Source: Blattamonas nauphoetae (Eukaryota; Preaxostyla; Oxymonadida). From it: 64,000 nt of DNA. The stretch covers positions 1-64,000 of the forward strand of contig JARBJD010000361.1 in assembly GCA_033064195.1 (NCBI GenBank), written 5' to 3'. Position 1 is the first letter of the stretch; every line of letters begins with the position of its first letter. The translations under genes were made by a program, and so were the position numbers. Shown here one piece after another: positions 63,660-64,000 of this stretch. The notes beneath the pieces were generated by a model that was not told the origin of the DNA, searched no databases, and worked only from the letters and a program-made list of their open reading frames with translations.

Positions 63660-64000
63660 GAAAAAAGTTTAGTGTTTATTCTGTGTTGTTGAGAACAAGC
63701 AAAACATAATCAATACATACTTTTTGACTATACTCCAGCAATGAGAAAAGAATAAACAATTGATGACATTTTTGAAGAACTATTGACTGTCCAAAAGTGC
63801 CCCAGGTGCCCCAGGTGGATCGCCATTTTAATTTCATTTCTATTTTGGCAGGTCCACAGGTCCACAAGTCCACAAGTCCACAGGAGCTCAGAAATGGTCA
63901 TTTATTGATGGATATATACATTCTTCATCTATTCGTTTTTATACTGACCTAAGTCATATTGAGATAATTGTTGCATTCAAATATAAAAGTCCACATTATT
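63660..64000. other. Unassigned right edge with short tandem repeats
   Basis: The repeat-domain gene expected after the polymerase is not found. At about 63797-63820 GTGCCCCAG is repeated, and at about 63850-63884 GTCCACA is repeated four times in 8-9-bp steps. A minus-strand frame (63676-63873) spans it but has no recognisable content. Confidence 0.4.

Larger units (their letters stand above)
39325..63660. mobile_element. Polinton/Maverick copy C (right end not recognised)
   Basis: It starts AGTAGTGTATAG, followed by GGAACCCCCGCTCC as in copy B's TIR, then the full gene order from fibre to polymerase. It hosts two hAT-like elements and a DIRS-type element. Its polymerase gene ends near 63636, and beyond about 63660 the sequence no longer matches the other copies. 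It is heavily decayed (about twenty breaks), most of them in integrase and polymerase, while several structural genes are still open. The right TIR is either past the window or lost. Confidence 0.88.

Overview
The window looks like repeat-rich nematode DNA. It is AT-rich with many runs of short A/T words, and it holds Polinton/Maverick elements, hAT-like and TA-duplicating short DNA transposons and a DIRS-type retroelement. A Caenorhabditis-like genome is my best guess (inference; no host gene was recognised). No confident host gene, rRNA, intact tRNA gene or CRISPR array was found.

Three Polinton (Maverick) copies lie in the same orientation. Copy A (1 to about 11.4 kb) enters from the left edge and shows packaging ATPase, a small coiled-coil gene, integrase, protein-primed DNA polymerase B and a small repeat-domain gene. 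Copy B (13686-36618) is seen end to end: it has AGT...ACT termini, inverted terminal repeats (TIRs) of about 2.2 kb and a perfect 6-bp target duplication CATGTG. Copy C starts at 39325 and its polymerase ends at 63636; its right terminus is not recognised. The shared gene order in B and C is: fibre-like protein with a peptidase S74-type chaperone domain (+), a small protein (-), two paralogous capsid-like proteins (-), two small MAPG proteins (-), two structural-type unknowns (-), ATPase (+), coiled-coil protein (-), integrase (-), polymerase B (-) and, in A and B, a repeat-domain protein (-). Most starts are preceded directly by the same A/T promoter-like block. All copies are treated as fossils: A has a few breaks, B roughly six to ten including insertions, and C about twenty.

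Younger elements sit inside the Polintons: four hAT-like short elements with perfect 8-bp duplications (27830-28390, 35936-36475, 46852-47971, 51378-51702), two large foldback elements with TA duplications (4742-6139, 17017-18176), a third TA element with subterminal repeats (23578-24706) and a 5.2-kb DIRS-1-like retroelement (51980-57211) with an internal complementary region equal to its circle junction. Between the Polintons, 11.46-13.68 kb and 36.62-39.32 kb hold mostly unassigned DNA, one decayed-looking coding stretch, one unassigned reading frame and a tRNA-like fragment.

The most unusual signal is a family of roughly 30-37-bp mini-insertions with a TTCGAA-type core. They occur in Polinton genes and TIRs, and in two genes of copy A they add exactly 36 bp and leave the frame open. 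Also notable are an HNH-like zinc domain inside the polymerase, the S74 fibre protein, paired capsid-like genes and tRNA-like sequences in the TIRs.
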